A stretch of 21,324 nt of DNA, from positions 1 to 21,324 of the forward strand of contig FR887073.1 of the NCBI GenBank assembly GCA_000436735.1, given 5' to 3'. Positions 1 through 7,513 of this stretch are shown here, in pieces. Source of the stretch: Firmicutes bacterium CAG:170. GTDB taxonomy: Bacteria > Bacillota > Clostridia > Oscillospirales > Oscillospiraceae. A model generated the notes under the pieces. That model was given only the letters and a program-made list of their open reading frames with translations. It did not search any database and was not told the origin of the DNA. The stretch's first letter is position 1. The number at the start of each line of letters is the position of its first letter. Both the position numbers and the translations under genes were made by a program.

Positions 1-13
1 TGTTCGGCAATCA

Positions 14-89
14 TGGTGACCCGCCGGAGATTCGAACTCCGGACACCCTGCTTAAAAGGCAGGTGCTCTGCCGACTGAGCTAGCGGGTC
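14..89 (-). tRNA. tRNA-Lys (anticodon TTT)
   Basis: On the minus strand the acceptor GACCCGC pairs with GCGGGTC, followed by discriminator A and an encoded CCA (14-16). The D-arm is TAGCTCAG-like, the anticodon loop is CTTTTAA giving TTT (Lys), and the T-loop is TTCGAAT. This is the last gene of the five-tRNA cluster. The window ends 13 bases further on, so its terminator is not visible. Confidence 0.96.
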
Positions 90-92
90 AGA

Positions 93-167
93 TGGCAGGG
101 ATGGCAGGATTCGAACCTACGCATACAGGAGTCAAAGTCCTGTGCCTTACCGCTTGGCGACATCCCC
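93..167 (-). tRNA. tRNA-Gln (anticodon TTG)
   Basis: Minus strand. Acceptor GGGGATG pairs with CATCCCT (one G-T pair at the end), discriminator G, encoded CCA at 93-95. The anticodon stem CAGGA/TCCTG holds the loop CTTTGAC, giving TTG (Gln). The T-loop is TTCGAAT. Only 3 bases separate it from tRNA-Lys, so the two are almost certainly cut from one precursor. Confidence 0.95.
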
Positions 168-205
168 GTGCGTTCGGCAAAAAATCCTGTATAAAAAAAG
201 AAAAA

Positions 206-283
206 TGGGGTGAGTGAAGGGACTCGAACCCTCGGTCTTCAGAGCCACAATCTGACGCGTTAGCCAACTACGCTACACCCACC
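206..283 (-). tRNA. tRNA-His (anticodon GTG)
   Basis: Minus strand. Acceptor GTGGGTG pairs with CACTCAC. Discriminator C is followed by encoded CCA (206-208). The anticodon loop TTGTGGC gives GTG (His). The base before position 1 is G, opposite C73. This matches the encoded extra G-1 that bacterial histidyl-tRNA synthetase recognises, so 283 is given as the 5' end. Confidence 0.95.
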
Positions 284-297
284 ATATTCATTTTTCT

Positions 298-326
298 GCG
301 GCGTGAGCCGCTGCCGGTCTACCGGC
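298..326 (-). other. Two adjacent hairpins between tRNA-Arg and tRNA-His
   Basis: Two perfect 5-bp GC stems with tetraloops lie side by side: GCCGG/CCGGC at 313-326 and GCGGC/GCCGC at 298-311. In the tRNA transcript they separate Arg from His. No T-run follows on the minus strand, so they do not look like a terminator. A spacer or processing role is inference. Confidence 0.4.
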
Positions 327-327
327 A

Positions 328-404
328 TGGCACGCCAGGAGGGATTCGAACCCCCCACCTACTGCTTAGAAGGCAGTTGCTCTATCCGAATGAGCTACTG
401 GCGC
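328..404 (-). tRNA. tRNA-Arg (anticodon TCT)
   Basis: Minus strand. Acceptor GCGCCAG pairs with CTGGCGT (G-T at the end), discriminator G, encoded CCA at 328-330. The anticodon loop CTTCTAA gives TCT, which reads AGA/AGG Arg codons. The T-loop is TTCGAAT. Confidence 0.95.
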
Positions 405-410
405 ATGGAA

Positions 411-484
411 TGGAGCGGGTGACGGGAATCGAACCCGCGTCCCCAGCTTGGAAGGCTGGTGCCCTGCCGTTGTGCTACACCCGC
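411..484 (-). tRNA. tRNA-Gly (anticodon TCC)
   Basis: Minus strand. Acceptor GCGGGTG pairs perfectly with CACCCGC. Discriminator T, encoded CCA at 411-413. The anticodon loop CTTCCAA gives TCC (Gly). This is the first gene of the cluster, about 30 bases downstream of the -10 element at 515-520. Confidence 0.96.
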
Positions 485-514
485 AGAACAACTGACGTAC
501 AAATCAGCCTTAAA

Positions 515-543
515 ATAATAGCATGGGGAATGTATTCTGTCAA
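515..543 (-). promoter_or_regulatory. Sigma-A promoter of the tRNA cluster
   Basis: Read on the minus strand: TTGACA (538-543), a 17-base spacer, then TATTAT (515-520). The -35 is perfect and the -10 has five of six consensus bases. It lies 22 bases after the stop of the ComB-family gene, with no terminator between them, so some read-through from that operon into the tRNAs is possible. Confidence 0.85.
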
Positions 544-564
544 GACTATTTTCGGGAATCTGCG

Positions 565-1257
565 TTAAATTTCGATTTTTCGGCTGTAGGCAAGGCCGCC
601 TGCCTCGCGGCCAAGCTCCAGAGCGAAGGAAAACCGGTCGCACTGCGTGCAAAGGTAGAAATCCGCCTCCGGCGCGAAGGCTTGATCGGCGGGGACGAAG
701 AAGCGCGCGCCCGGGCCGTCGCGCAGAGCGGCAACAGAGGCCTCGAGCGGGTAGGGTTCGCCAAGCAGGAGCGAACGCATGTACTCCGCGCAGACGGTGT
801 CCTCCTGCGTGGGACGGAGATTCTCAAAGCCCATGCAGACGAAGCTCACGCGCTCCGGCGCAAGGCGGCGGAGATATTCCGCCGTGGCGCGGGCGTTGAC
901 AAGGGAAGCAAGCAGGATCCGGTCGGCATTTGCGGCGGCGCGGATGCCCTGCGTTCCGGCGCTGGTCGTGTGGATCATGCGCCTTCCGCGCAGATCGGCG
1001 TTCTGGAGCTGGGAGGGGGAGTTGCCGAAGTCAAAGCCCTCGCCCATCCGGGCGTGGCGCTCACCGGCAAGCAGATAGTCCGGGTGCGCGCGCTTGAGGG
1101 CATACGCCTCGTCCAGATCGCCAAGCGGATAGATGCGCTCGACGCCCGCGTGGTAGGCATAGCATTCCACGCTGTAGGCGCGGAAAACGTCGATGATGAC
1201 GGCCACGCCGCGCGCGCGGGCGGCTCCGGCCGTGAGATGGTCAATGGTGATCTCCAT
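565..1257 (-). CDS. ComB-family 2-phosphosulfolactate phosphatase-like protein
   Basis: The 230-residue protein resembles the ComB family, Mg-dependent phosphatases that hydrolyse 2-phosphosulfolactate to sulfolactate in coenzyme M and sulfolactate synthesis. Family-type motifs, in order, are VIIDVFRA (about 20-27), GFDFGNSP (74-81), HTTSAGTQG (96-104), SLVNARA (118-124) and EDTVCAEY (152-159). The ATG at 1257 is chosen because AGAGGT lies just upstream and because the family begins near this Met; a longer in-frame reading to 1323 adds only residues that overlap the preceding gene. It is the third gene after dnaD and the helicase loader, 23 bases after the latter. No other sulfolactate or coenzyme M gene is in the window. 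Family assignment is firm; the substrate in this organism is uncertain, since many Clostridia carry orphan members. Confidence 0.85.
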   Translation of the reverse strand: MEITIDHLTAGAARARGVAVIIDVFRAYSVECYAYHAGVERIYPLGDLDEAYALKRAHPDYLLAGERHARMGEGFDFGNSPSQLQNADLRGRRMIHTTSAGTQGIRAAANADRILLASLVNARATAEYLRRLAPERVSFVCMGFENLRPTQEDTVCAEYMRSLLLGEPYPLEASVAALRDGPGARFFVPADQAFAPEADFYLCTQCDRFSFALELGREAGGLAYSRKIEI

Positions 1258-1280
1258 GGAAATACCTCTGGGAACGGAAA

Positions 1281-2258
1281 TTATTTCAGCATTCGGATAT
1301 CGTCTCCGGCAAAGCTGTAGCATTCATAGACACCGAGCAGACGCGAGGCGATCTGCGGCGAGTAGCGCTGCTTCAGCTCCGCGGCGGGAAGATTGGTGGA
1401 AATGATCGTGGGGCGGCCCTCGAGAAGGCGGGTGTTGACGATCTGATAGAGCGCGGAGACGGTGAACTGCGTGGTCATTTCGGTGCCGAGATCGTCGATG
1501 ATGAGTAGGTCGCAAGTGAAATATTTGCGGGAGGCATCGGCGCTCTCCGTGCTGCGGGCAAATTTTGCCGTTTCAAAGTCGGAGAAAAGCTGCATGGCTG
1601 TGCTGTAGAGTACGGAATAGCCCCGGTCGGCGACGGTGCGCGCGATGCAGGCGGACAGAAAGGTCTTTCCGAGGCCGGTCGCGCCGATCATCAGAATGGA
1701 GCCGGACTCCAAGGTAAAGGTGCGCGCGTAGTGCAGCGCGTTATTGTAGACATACTGCATGAGCTTCCGGGGCGAGGCGCCGAGCTTCGGGTCGTATTCG
1801 GCGGGGTAGAGGTCGAGACGGAAATGCTCGAAGCTTTCCTTCCCGGAGCCAAGAAGCTGGGAAAGCTCCTTCTTCTGCTCCTGACGGCACAGCTCCCGCA
1901 GACAGTCGCACATGACCGCGCCGACATAGCCGGTGCCGCCGCAGCGCGGACAAAGCGGTGCGGCGGAAAGATCATCGGGGTCGATGTCGTTGGATTCCAG
2001 AAGCCAGTCGCGCTCCTGCTGGAGCGCGAGATTTTCCTTTTTCAGCTCCGCCATCGCGGCGGCGGGGTCCTCGCCCCGGCGGAAGCTGACGGCCATGATG
2101 CGCGCCGCCGTCTGGCGCAGAGTCTGGTCGATCTGGCGAAGGCGCGGCTGCTGGGCGTAGATGGCTTCGATGCGGCTGCGGGTCTCCTCGTCATGCTGCT
2201 GACGCGCCTGTGCAAGACGCGCCTGCGCGCGCTGTAATACGGCTTCGGAATACGCCAT
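1281..2258 (-). CDS. DnaI/DnaC-like AAA+ helicase loader
   Basis: This 325-residue protein should load the replicative helicase onto DNA during initiation and restart, in the cytoplasm at the primosome. Residues 1-95 are helical and charged. A zinc-binding cluster follows, with CPRC at 103-106 and CDC at 117-119. The AAA+ core has Walker A GATGLGKT (192-199), Walker B LLIIDDLG (251-258) and sensor-1 STN (287-289), then SRLLG near 306. An N-terminal zinc domain ahead of the ATPase is the arrangement of DnaI. The related IstB proteins accompany transposases, and none is here. The start ATG follows the dnaD stop by one base, so the two genes are translationally coupled. This pairing, dnaD then loader, is standard in Firmicutes. 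Confidence 0.93.
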   Translation of the reverse strand: MAYSEAVLQRAQARLAQARQQHDEETRSRIEAIYAQQPRLRQIDQTLRQTAARIMAVSFRRGEDPAAAMAELKKENLALQQERDWLLESNDIDPDDLSAAPLCPRCGGTGYVGAVMCDCLRELCRQEQKKELSQLLGSGKESFEHFRLDLYPAEYDPKLGASPRKLMQYVYNNALHYARTFTLESGSILMIGATGLGKTFLSACIARTVADRGYSVLYSTAMQLFSDFETAKFARSTESADASRKYFTCDLLIIDDLGTEMTTQFTVSALYQIVNTRLLEGRPTIISTNLPAAELKQRYSPQIASRLLGVYECYSFAGDDIRMLK

Positions 2259-2259
2259 G

Positions 2260-3192
2260 TCATTCGCCCTCCTTGTAAAGTCCCTTCTGCATCATTTTTT
2301 CCATGGCGCGGCGTTCAAATTCGCCCATTTCGTCGCCATGCTGAATAACGGCCTGCTGCGGCTTCTGCGTCCGCTGCGGCTTTGCCGCCGGAGCGCGGTC
2401 GCCGGTCTCGATCTGGCGGACGGTGGTGAAGCCCTGCTCGTGCCAGCTCTTGAGAATGGAGTTGAGATAGGGCCATTTCAGCCCGCCGGTGTTCATGCAG
2501 GTCTTTTCATAGGCCATGCGGATCTCGTCCTCGCCGAAGCCCCATGAGAGCCAGGTGTGGATGAGCTTTTCCTCGCCGGGCGTGAGCCTGCGGTCGGCGA
2601 TCTGGAGGACCTGACGGATGCGGCCCGCGCGGGACTGCAATTGCAGCTGATTCTGCATGTAGACCGCCGCCTCCTCGAGCGTATCGATGCCGAGATCGGC
2701 CCAGCGGTAGGCTTCCTTTTCGATGGCGCGCACGGAGGGCATCTTGCCGGGTCCGCGCGCGCGGTTTTTCTCGATGCAATAATGGATCAGAATGGAGATG
2801 ACCTCGACCGGAAGGCCGAGATAGCGGTAGATGCAGAGGAAAATTTTCAGTTCCTCCGTCGAGAGAATGCGGCCAAGACGGCGCTGCGCTTCGCCGACCA
2901 TGCCGGGAAACTCCGGGTTGGTGGTGTATTCGCGCGTGACATCGGCCTCGGTGTAGTTCGGGGCCTCGGAGGGCATAAGGTGGCGCGGCTCCGGCTCGGG
3001 ATAAAGCCCCATCTGCCGCAGCGACGCGGAGGCATAATCCAACTGGCGCTCGGAAAAGCGCAGCGCAGGCCCGGCCTTGGCGGCGTCGCCGCCGGTATGG
3101 AGATAGAGGTACAGCAGCGCTGCGTCCGGGCAGGCCGCCGCAAGCAGACGGCGAACCTCCTGCGCGGGGATCACGAGATCCTGATCGGTCAT
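2260..3192 (-). CDS. dnaD: DnaD-family primosome protein
   Basis: A 310-residue DnaD/DnaB_2-domain protein that remodels DNA and helps recruit the helicase loader at origins and restart sites. Two DnaD C-domain-like helical segments are visible: residues about 107-170 (ending in a WADLGI-type motif) and about 202-253. The second contains the YxxxIxxxW signature as Y242, I246 and W250. The tail from about 255 on is basic and low in complexity. Start at 3192 is chosen because AAAGGAG lies about 10 bases upstream and because the in-frame extension to 3264 overlaps the promoter. It is the first gene of the minus-strand operon, coupled to the loader gene (stop TGA, one base, ATG). Confidence 0.92.
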   Translation of the reverse strand: MTDQDLVIPAQEVRRLLAAACPDAALLYLYLHTGGDAAKAGPALRFSERQLDYASASLRQMGLYPEPEPRHLMPSEAPNYTEADVTREYTTNPEFPGMVGEAQRRLGRILSTEELKIFLCIYRYLGLPVEVISILIHYCIEKNRARGPGKMPSVRAIEKEAYRWADLGIDTLEEAAVYMQNQLQLQSRAGRIRQVLQIADRRLTPGEEKLIHTWLSWGFGEDEIRMAYEKTCMNTGGLKWPYLNSILKSWHEQGFTTVRQIETGDRAPAAKPQRTQKPQQAVIQHGDEMGEFERRAMEKMMQKGLYKEGE

Positions 3193-3235
3193 GGCGGCGG
3201 CTCCTTTCTTTTCTTCTTTTTCCTTAAGAATCACC

Positions 3236-3264
3236 ATTATAGCACAGAATTCAGCCTGCGGCAA
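3236..3264 (-). promoter_or_regulatory. Promoter of the dnaD operon
   Basis: Read on the minus strand: TTGCCG (3259-3264), 17 bases, TATAAT (3236-3241). The -10 is perfect and carries the TGn extension (TGC directly before it). The start of transcription should fall about 40 bases before the dnaD ATG. Confidence 0.8.
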
Positions 3265-3306
3265 GGCAGCATGTCCGGGCGCGGGGTGAAAATTCCGGGA
3301 AAAGAA

Positions 3307-3320
3307 ACGAAACGTTTACA
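3307..3320. promoter_or_regulatory. cre-like operator candidate between divergent promoters
   Basis: Read on the minus strand, TGTAAACGTTTCGT matches the CcpA cre consensus TGWAARCGYTTWCW at 12 of 14 positions. The core AAACGTTT is a perfect palindrome. It sits upstream of both divergent promoters, 19 bases from the plus-strand -35. LacI-family operators other than CcpA would look similar. Confidence 0.35.
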
Positions 3321-3339
3321 ATTTTCTTGAAGCGGGGCC

Positions 3340-3368
3340 TTTCCTGATTGGAATTCTTGTGGTATACT
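3340..3368 (+). promoter_or_regulatory. Extended -10 promoter of the U32-to-hemW operon
   Basis: The -10 TATACT (3363-3368) is preceded by TGG (3360-3362), an extended -10 of the TGn type. The region 17 bases upstream, TTTCCT (3340-3345), is a poor -35, as is common with extended -10 promoters. This is the only clear promoter seen ahead of the seven plus-strand genes. Confidence 0.65.
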
Positions 3369-3384
3369 GTATGCGGATTTTTAT

Positions 3385-3403
3385 GCGCTGCGTCAGGCAG
3401 CGC
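3385..3403 (+). other. 5'-leader hairpin upstream of the U32 gene
   Basis: A perfect 7-bp stem GCGCTGC/GCAGCGC with loop GTCAG lies about 10 bases after the predicted transcription start. No T-run follows. It may protect the 5' end of this long transcript; that role is inference. Confidence 0.45.
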
Positions 3404-3430
3404 GGAAATACAGGCGAAGGAACGGCTGCT

Positions 3431-5521
3431 ATGATCGAATTGTTATCGCCCGCCGGCTCCATGGAGGCGCTGCGCGCCGCCGTGCAGAACGGAGCCAACG
3501 CGGTTTATCTTGGATATGACGCCTTCAACGCACGCATGGGCGCGCGGAATTTTTCCGTGGACGAGCTTCAGGAAGCCATCGTCTACTGCCATGTGCGCGG
3601 CGTACAGGTACACCTGACGCTCAACACGCTGGTCTCCGACCGCGAGATGGCGAGAGCGGCGGAGGTGATCCGGACGGCGGCGGTGCTGGGCGTCGATGCG
3701 TTCATCGTGCAGGATCTGGGCGTGGTCGCGCTCTGCCGCGAGATCGCGCCGGAGGTGCCGATCCACGCATCCACGCAGATGAGCATCCATTCGCTCGAGG
3801 GCGTGCAGCAGGCGGCAGAGCTTGGCGTCAGCCGCGTGGTGCTGTCGCGGGAGCTTCCCCGCGAGGAGATCGCGCATATCTGCCGGAGAAGTCCGGTCGA
3901 GATCGAGGTGTTTGTCCACGGCGCGCTCTGCATGTGCTATTCCGGACAGTGCTATCTTTCGTCCGTGATCGGAAGAAGAAGCGGCAACCGCGGGCAGTGT
4001 GCCCAGCCGTGCCGCCTGCCCTACGGCTACGGCCGGTTTGAGCCGAACCGCTATCCGCTGAGCCTCAAGGACAACTGCCTTGTGGAATATCTGGACGATC
4101 TGCGCCGCCTCGGCGTCAGCTCGCTGAAGATCGAGGGCCGCATGAAGCGGCCGGAATATGTGGCCGTGGTGACGAAGGCCTACCGCACCGCGCTGGATGG
4201 AAAGCGCGTCACGGAGGAAGATCTGCGTGAGCTGGAGGCGGTATTCTCCCGTCAGGGCTTCACGCAGGGCTATTATGAGGGAAAGACCGGCGCGGATATG
4301 TTCGGCGTCCGGCAGGAGCCGGAGGAGAACCGGGAGCTGTTCGCGGCGGCGCGCGCGACCTATGAGTCGGGCGAGAATATTCGCATCCCGATCCGCTTTT
4401 ATGCCATGATCCGCCGGGACGAGCCGGCACAGCTGGCCGTCGAGGATGACGCGGGCCACGTCTGCAAGGCGAACGGCCCCATCCCGGAGGAGGCGCAGGT
4501 ACGCGCGCTGACGGAAGAGGAGCTGGCGGAGCGCCTCGGAAAGACCGGCGGAACGCCCTATGTCTGCGCGCAGGTGCGCGCACGGATCGATCCGGGGCTG
4601 ATGCTCCCGGCGTCGGCGATCAACGCCATGCGGCGCGATGCGCTGGCAATCCTGACGGCGCAGCGCGGACGTGCGCCCAAGCGGCAGATCAACGCTTATA
4701 ATCCGCCCGCGCTCTATGACGGGATGTCCGGCGAGCTGCAGCTCACGATCTCCGTGCGGCAGGTGAGCCAGATCACCTCGCGGATGCTGGCGCTGCGGCC
4801 GGCGGTGCTCTATGTGCCGCTGGAGGAGCTGGTCGAGCACCCGGAGCTGCCGGGCCTGCTCGGCGTGGAGACGCAGTTGGCGGCGATTTTGCCGCGCGTG
4901 GTCTGGAGCGGAGAAAATCAGCGCCTCGCGCAGCAGCTGCGGAGCGTCTACGCCATGGGCGTGCGTCAGCTGCTGGTCGGAAATCTCGGACAGGTGCGCA
5001 TTGCAAAGGCGGCGGGCTTCGCCGTGCGCGGCGATTTCGGGCTGAATATCTTCAATTCGCGCGCCATGCACTATCTGCGCGCGCAGGGCATCGATTCACA
5101 GCTTTTGTCGTTTGAAATGACGCTGCCGCAGATCCGCGACGTGAGCAAGGCCGTTCCGGCGGAGGTGCTGATCTACGGACGGCTGCCGCTGATGCTGACG
5201 GAAAACTGCGTGATCCGCAATCGAACCGGTACCTGCTCCTGCGATTCTGCGGCGCCGGTCAAGCTGACCGACCGCATGGGCGAGGAGTTCCCCGTGCTCA
5301 AGGACCCCGGTACCTGCCGGAGCGTGATCTATAACGGGAAAAAGCTGTATCTGATCGATAAGAAGGAGGCCTTCCGCGGTATGGGCCTTTGGGCGCTGCG
5401 GCTGTCCTTTACGACGGAAAATCCCGGCGAGATCGATACCATTCTGTATCAGTACCACACCGGCGGCGTTTTTGACGCCGGAAGCTATACAAGAGGCCTC
5501 TATTCCAGAGGCGTAGAGTAA
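3431..5521 (+). CDS. U32-family protein, RlhA/TrhP-like RNA hydroxylation protein
   Basis: A 696-residue member of the U32 family. It was historically annotated as collagenase-like peptidase, but characterised members RlhA and TrhP hydroxylate 23S rRNA or tRNA U34 and carry an Fe-S cluster. Residues 1-280 form the U32 TIM-barrel half, beginning IELLSPAGS and carrying the family stretch around VHGALCMCYSGQCYLSS (162-178). A cysteine set at 167, 169, 174, 190 and 194 is the likely cluster-binding group. The middle part fits the DUF3656-type insert, and the C-terminal 250 residues look like a second barrel ending with conserved cysteines (NRTGTCSCD). ATG 3431 is chosen over an in-frame ATG at 3359, which falls in the promoter; GAAGGA precedes it. 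It is the first gene of the operon; maf follows after 12 bases. Which RNA is the target cannot be read from the sequence. Confidence 0.88.
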   Translation: MIELLSPAGSMEALRAAVQNGANAVYLGYDAFNARMGARNFSVDELQEAIVYCHVRGVQVHLTLNTLVSDREMARAAEVIRTAAVLGVDAFIVQDLGVVALCREIAPEVPIHASTQMSIHSLEGVQQAAELGVSRVVLSRELPREEIAHICRRSPVEIEVFVHGALCMCYSGQCYLSSVIGRRSGNRGQCAQPCRLPYGYGRFEPNRYPLSLKDNCLVEYLDDLRRLGVSSLKIEGRMKRPEYVAVVTKAYRTALDGKRVTEEDLRELEAVFSRQGFTQGYYEGKTGADMFGVRQEPEENRELFAAARATYESGENIRIPIRFYAMIRRDEPAQLAVEDDAGHVCKANGPIPEEAQVRALTEEELAERLGKTGGTPYVCAQVRARIDPGLMLPASAINAMRRDALAILTAQRGRAPKRQINAYNPPALYDGMSGELQLTISVRQVSQITSRMLALRPAVLYVPLEELVEHPELPGLLGVETQLAAILPRVVWSGENQRLAQQLRSVYAMGVRQLLVGNLGQVRIAKAAGFAVRGDFGLNIFNSRAMHYLRAQGIDSQLLSFEMTLPQIRDVSKAVPAEVLIYGRLPLMLTENCVIRNRTGTCSCDSAAPVKLTDRMGEEFPVLKDPGTCRSVIYNGKKLYLIDKKEAFRGMGLWALRLSFTTENPGEIDTILYQYHTGGVFDAGSYTRGLYSRGVE

Positions 5522-5533
5522 GGAAGCGTTTTT

Positions 5534-6106
5534 ATGTCCATTATTTTAGCATCCAAATCTCCCCGGCGGCAGGAGCTTCTGAAGCTTCTGGGGCTGGAAT
5601 TTACCGTACATACGGCGGACATCGACGAGCATATGGATCCGTCGCTGCCGCCGGAGCAGGAGGTCGCGCGGGTCAGCGCGGAAAAGGCGAGGGCCGTTGC
5701 GAAGGACTGCGCGGAGGAGGATATCATCATTTCCGCCGACACCATCGTGGTGATCGACGGGCAGATCCTCGGCAAGCCCAAGAGCGAGGCCGACGCCATC
5801 CGGATGCTCAATCTGCTCTCCGGGCGCAGGCACGAGGTCATGACGGGCCTCACGGTCCTGTCCGGCGGACAGAGCCAGACGCAGGTGGTGCGCACGGGCA
5901 TCGAGTTCCGCAGGCTCACCGACCGCGAGATCGACGCCTACGTCGCCACCGGGGAGCCGATGGACAAGGCCGGAGCCTACGGCATTCAGGGCCGGGCCTC
6001 CATCTTTGTCAGCCATCTGGACGGAGATTATTTCTGCGTCATGGGGCTTCCGGTCTGCACGCTGACGCAGATGCTGCGCGAGCGCGGCGTCACCGTCCTC
6101 GGCTGA
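5534..6106 (+). CDS. maf: Maf-family nucleoside triphosphate pyrophosphatase
   Basis: A 190-residue Maf/YhdE-type enzyme that hydrolyses dTTP, UTP or modified nucleotides to monophosphate plus pyrophosphate, a house-cleaning role. The diagnostic N-terminal motif SKSPRRQELL is at 7-16. SADT (68-71) holds the catalytic Asp69, GKPKS follows at 80-84, and GRRHEVMTG is at 97-105. KAGAYGIQG near 150 is typical of the dTTP/UTP subclass. The length is normal for the family. The RBS AGGAAG precedes the ATG. In many Firmicutes maf lies just before the mre genes, as here, and in Bacillus it is linked to septum and shape functions. Confidence 0.95.
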   Translation: MSIILASKSPRRQELLKLLGLEFTVHTADIDEHMDPSLPPEQEVARVSAEKARAVAKDCAEEDIIISADTIVVIDGQILGKPKSEADAIRMLNLLSGRRHEVMTGLTVLSGGQSQTQVVRTGIEFRRLTDREIDAYVATGEPMDKAGAYGIQGRASIFVSHLDGDYFCVMGLPVCTLTQMLRERGVTVLG

Positions 6107-6120
6107 GCAGGCCAACACAA

Positions 6121-6132
6121 AGCGGCGCCGCT
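6121..6132. repeat. 12-bp perfect palindrome between maf and mreC
   Basis: AGCGGCGCCGCT is its own reverse complement. It lies in the 46-base maf-mreC gap, 21 bases before the mreC start. As RNA it could fold as a short stem; no T-run follows. Confidence 0.3.
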
Positions 6133-6152
6133 GCGGCGTATGAGGTGATTAT

Positions 6153-6989
6153 TTGAAAAAGAAGCTTTTGTCCTCCAAGGTAAAGACGATCCTGATCCTG
6201 GCGGTGATCCTTGCGATCCTGGCGGCGGTCGTGACGGCGGTCGTCTCCGGAACGCCCTTTTTTACAAACGCGGTCAACACGATTCTCTCTCCGATCCGGA
6301 GCGGCGTGGCCGCCATCGACCGCAAGGCGGAGCAGTATTATAACTATCTGTTCTCCTATGAGGCGCTTCAGGCCAAGAACGCGGAGCTGGAGCAGCGCAT
6401 CCTCAGTATGGAGGAGGACATCCGCAGCGCGGAGACGTATCAGCGCGAGAATGAGCGGCTGAAAATGCTCCTGAATCTGAAGGACGAGCATGAGGACTAC
6501 GAACTGGTCTCGGCGTATATCATTTCGTGGAACGCCTCCAATTACCGCAGCACGTTCACCATCGGAAAGGGCAGCGGCTCCGGGCTGGAGGAGGGCATGT
6601 GCGCCGTGACGGAAAACGGTCAGGTCGTAGGCCTCATCACCGAGGTCGGTGCGAACTGGTCCACCATCACGACGATCCACGATTCCTCGCTCGAGATCAG
6701 CGCATCCATCGCCTCCTCGGGCTACACCGGCGTGGTGCAGGGAACGTATCTCTCCGACGGGAGCAGCGTCCTGCGTATGAACTATCTGCCGACCGACGCG
6801 ATCCTCAAGAACGACGATCAGGTCGTGACGACCGGCTCGACGCTCTATCCGCGCGGGCTGCTGCTGGGCTACCTCACGAACGTCGGCCTTGACGAGACGG
6901 GCGTGGCGAAGTATGCGACGCTGGAGGCATCGTGTGACCTGGCAAATCTGGAGCAGATCTTTATTATCACGCAGTTTTCCAATCAGTAA
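6153..6989 (+). CDS. mreC: Rod shape-determining protein MreC
   Basis: A 278-residue MreC, the bitopic scaffold of the elongasome that binds PBP2 outside the membrane. One N-terminal membrane helix (about 12-33, rich in ILAV) is followed by a coiled coil (about 65-115, with AKNAELEQRI and ENERLKMLLNLK). The beta-barrel region (about 120-275) includes the family-like stretches GLEEGMCAV, GQVVGLI and LPTDAILKNDDQVVTTG. The start is TTG at 6153, with GAGGTG 6-11 bases upstream. mreD follows after 23 bases and mrdA next. No mreB is present in this window. Confidence 0.93.
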   Translation: MKKKLLSSKVKTILILAVILAILAAVVTAVVSGTPFFTNAVNTILSPIRSGVAAIDRKAEQYYNYLFSYEALQAKNAELEQRILSMEEDIRSAETYQRENERLKMLLNLKDEHEDYELVSAYIISWNASNYRSTFTIGKGSGSGLEEGMCAVTENGQVVGLITEVGANWSTITTIHDSSLEISASIASSGYTGVVQGTYLSDGSSVLRMNYLPTDAILKNDDQVVTTGSTLYPRGLLLGYLTNVGLDETGVAKYATLEASCDLANLEQIFIITQFSNQ

Positions 6990-7012
6990 TTTCGCAGAAG
7001 GGAGCCGCTCGG

Positions 7013-7510
7013 ATGCAGGCAAGATATAAAAAAGCCGTCATGTGGGCGCTCTATGCGCTGCTGATGCTGACGGTATTTGTGATACAGGGCGTCGTGTTCG
7101 GCAGAACGCGCTATTTCGGCACCAAGCTCAGCCTGCTGCCAGTGGCGCTGGCGTGCATCGCCATGCACGCGGGCGCGGAAAACGGCGGCGTTTTCGGCCT
7201 CGCGGCGGGAACCTTCTGGTGCCTGAGCGGCGGCGACGGCGCGGGACTGCTGATCCTGCTGTGTACGCTCTGCGCGGTCGCGGTTGGATATCTCTGCGAC
7301 CGGTATCTGAATCGGAATTTCCTGTCGGCGCTCATGATGAGCCTGCTGACGCTGATCGTGATGCAGGGACTGCTGTTCCTGTTCAAACGTTATCTCGGAC
7401 AGACCGGGGAAGAGGGCTGGAGCATCCTGCTCAAGCAGATCGGGCTGTCCATGCTGGCTTGCCCGCCGGTCTATCTGGCGGCATGGGCGATCGGAAAGGT
7501 GGGAAAATAA
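7013..7510 (+). CDS. mreD: Rod shape-determining protein MreD
   Basis: A 165-residue integral membrane protein with about five hydrophobic segments (near 8-30, 40-65, 72-90, 98-120 and 138-160), the topology and length of MreD. It works with MreC to activate PBP2-RodA for lateral wall synthesis. The RBS GAAGGGAG lies before the ATG. Its stop is 3 bases before the mrdA start. MreD sequences are poorly conserved, so the call rests on topology plus position between mreC and the PBP gene. Confidence 0.88.
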   Translation: MQARYKKAVMWALYALLMLTVFVIQGVVFGRTRYFGTKLSLLPVALACIAMHAGAENGGVFGLAAGTFWCLSGGDGAGLLILLCTLCAVAVGYLCDRYLNRNFLSALMMSLLTLIVMQGLLFLFKRYLGQTGEEGWSILLKQIGLSMLACPPVYLAAWAIGKVGK

Positions 7511-7513
7511 CCT

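Noticed and set aside
523..1320. 265-codon plus-strand frame antisense to the ComB-family gene
   Set aside because: The minus-strand reading has clear ComB motifs; the plus-strand reading has none, and its start overlaps the tRNA promoter.
1281..2258. IstB-type transposase helper
   Set aside because: There is no transposase or inverted repeats nearby; the zinc cluster ahead of the ATPase and the dnaD partner point to a helicase loader.
3443..5071. 542-codon minus-strand frame over the U32 gene
   Set aside because: A shadow of a conserved gene; the translation is Arg/His/Ala-rich without recognisable domains.
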